A DNA stretch of 14,759 nt from Actinomycetota bacterium (GTDB taxonomy: Bacteria > Actinomycetota > Actinomycetes > S36-B12 > UBA5976): the NCBI GenBank assembly GCA_026392535.1, contig JAPLBX010000114.1, forward strand, positions 1,089 to 15,847, read 5' to 3'. The notes beneath the pieces were generated by a model that saw nothing but the letters and a program-made list of their open reading frames with translations, searched no databases and was not told the DNA's origin. The translations under genes and the position numbers were made by a program. Of this stretch, positions 14,398 through 14,759 are shown piece by piece; the stretch's first letter is position 1, and every line of letters starts with the position of its first letter.

Positions 14398-14759
14398 CTA
14401 ATCTGCAATGTTTGTTGCGCGCAGTTTCCAACCATCAGTTACTAATGCGTCCTTTAAAACCTGAACTTTTTCGGTCAAGACAGATAACTCAATTATTGCA
14501 ACCTGCTTGCCCAGCGCATGATCAATCCGAACATCTTCAATATTCACATTTGCATTACCCGCTGTCGCAAAAATTCCAGCGAGCTGTCCTGGCTTATCAT
14601 CTATTTCAATCGCAATATTTTGAAACGTTTGAGGTGCGCCGCCATGTTTACCAGGTATTTTTAATTTACCAAGATTTCCTAAAGAAAACTGTTCGACAAT
14701 TAGTTCTTTCGCTTCATCAGACACAAATTTTTTCATGTTTTCTAACTCAGTAATTGTAT
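14398..14759 (-). CDS. tyrA: Prephenate dehydrogenase, C-terminal part (5' end outside the window)
   Basis: The frame is open through the right edge (upstream codons give TITELEN before the internal ATG at 14736), so this is the 3' end of a longer gene and that ATG is not the start. The visible part has the actinobacterial TyrA linker LGKLKIPGKHGGAP followed by an ACT domain (IAIEIDDKPGQLAGIFATAGNAN-type strand-helix, then NIEDVRIDHA). Prephenate dehydrogenase makes 4-hydroxyphenylpyruvate for tyrosine; the ACT domain is the usual site of tyrosine feedback. It precedes cmk by 9 nt (GTG start) and heads the visible minus-strand operon. Seen: ACT domain and linker; inferred: the missing NAD-binding domain. 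Confidence 0.8.
   Translation of the reverse strand, partial: TITELENMKKFVSDEAKELIVEQFSLGNLGKLKIPGKHGGAPQTFQNIAIEIDDKPGQLAGIFATAGNANVNIEDVRIDHALGKQVAIIELSVLTEKVQVLKDALVTDGWKLRATNIAD

Overview
The window reads as chromosomal DNA of an AT-rich, compact member of the Actinomycetota. The gene order prephenate dehydrogenase, cmk, plsC, der, then pgsA-like, gcvH, FHA (GarA-like), ftsR-type MerR, bifunctional nuclease, second MerR, gcvP is a conserved actinobacterial neighbourhood (compare Mycobacterium tuberculosis Rv1822 to Rv1832). Short spacers, ATGA/GTGA stop-start overlaps and AT-rich codons suggest a streamlined lineage such as freshwater Nanopelagicales (acI). That placement is inference; no rRNA or other marker is present. 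I saw no mobile element, CRISPR array, tRNA or rRNA.

Layout. Positions 1-2213 (+) carry lnt and a polyprenol-phosphate mannosyltransferase gene, a lipoprotein acylation and mannosylation pair. Positions 2217-4356 (-) carry a UMF1/Atg22-type MFS transporter and a glycerophosphodiester phosphodiesterase, translationally overlapped. A divergent promoter region (4357-4524) separates these from a PfkB sugar kinase (+, 4525-5451), which meets gcvP tail to tail with a 4-nt overlap. From 5448 to the right edge everything is on the minus strand: tyrA (cut by the edge), cmk, plsC, der, pgsA-like, gcvH, FHA, ftsR, bifunctional nuclease, merR, and then gcvP behind a tandem glycine riboswitch.

Function. 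gcvH and gcvP are two of the glycine cleavage system proteins; gcvT and lpd are not here. The riboswitch can be drawn as a translational ON switch, because the 3' strand of its second P1 helix can pair either in the aptamer or with the bases between the gcvP Shine-Dalgarno and its start codon. The FHA protein is of the GarA/OdhI type, which in relatives regulates 2-oxoglutarate metabolism, so the cluster links glycine catabolism to central carbon and nitrogen control.

The most unusual property is damage. Four genes in the minus-strand block (gcvP, merR, pgsA-like, cmk) each lack one internal block of about 42-52 nt that the family conserves. Two losses are in frame (gcvP, pgsA) and two break the frame (merR, cmk). 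gcvP also has an in-frame TGA where a conserved glycine codon belongs. TGA ends the FHA, cmk and plsC genes here, so it is a normal stop. Genes on the left (lnt to pfkB) and der, plsC, gcvH, FHA, ftsR and the nuclease look intact. Assembly or consensus error is the leading explanation because cmk and pgsA are normally essential, but true strain-level decay, or a programmed -1 frameshift in cmk (its break lies on a perfect A_AAA_AAC heptamer), should be checked against reads.
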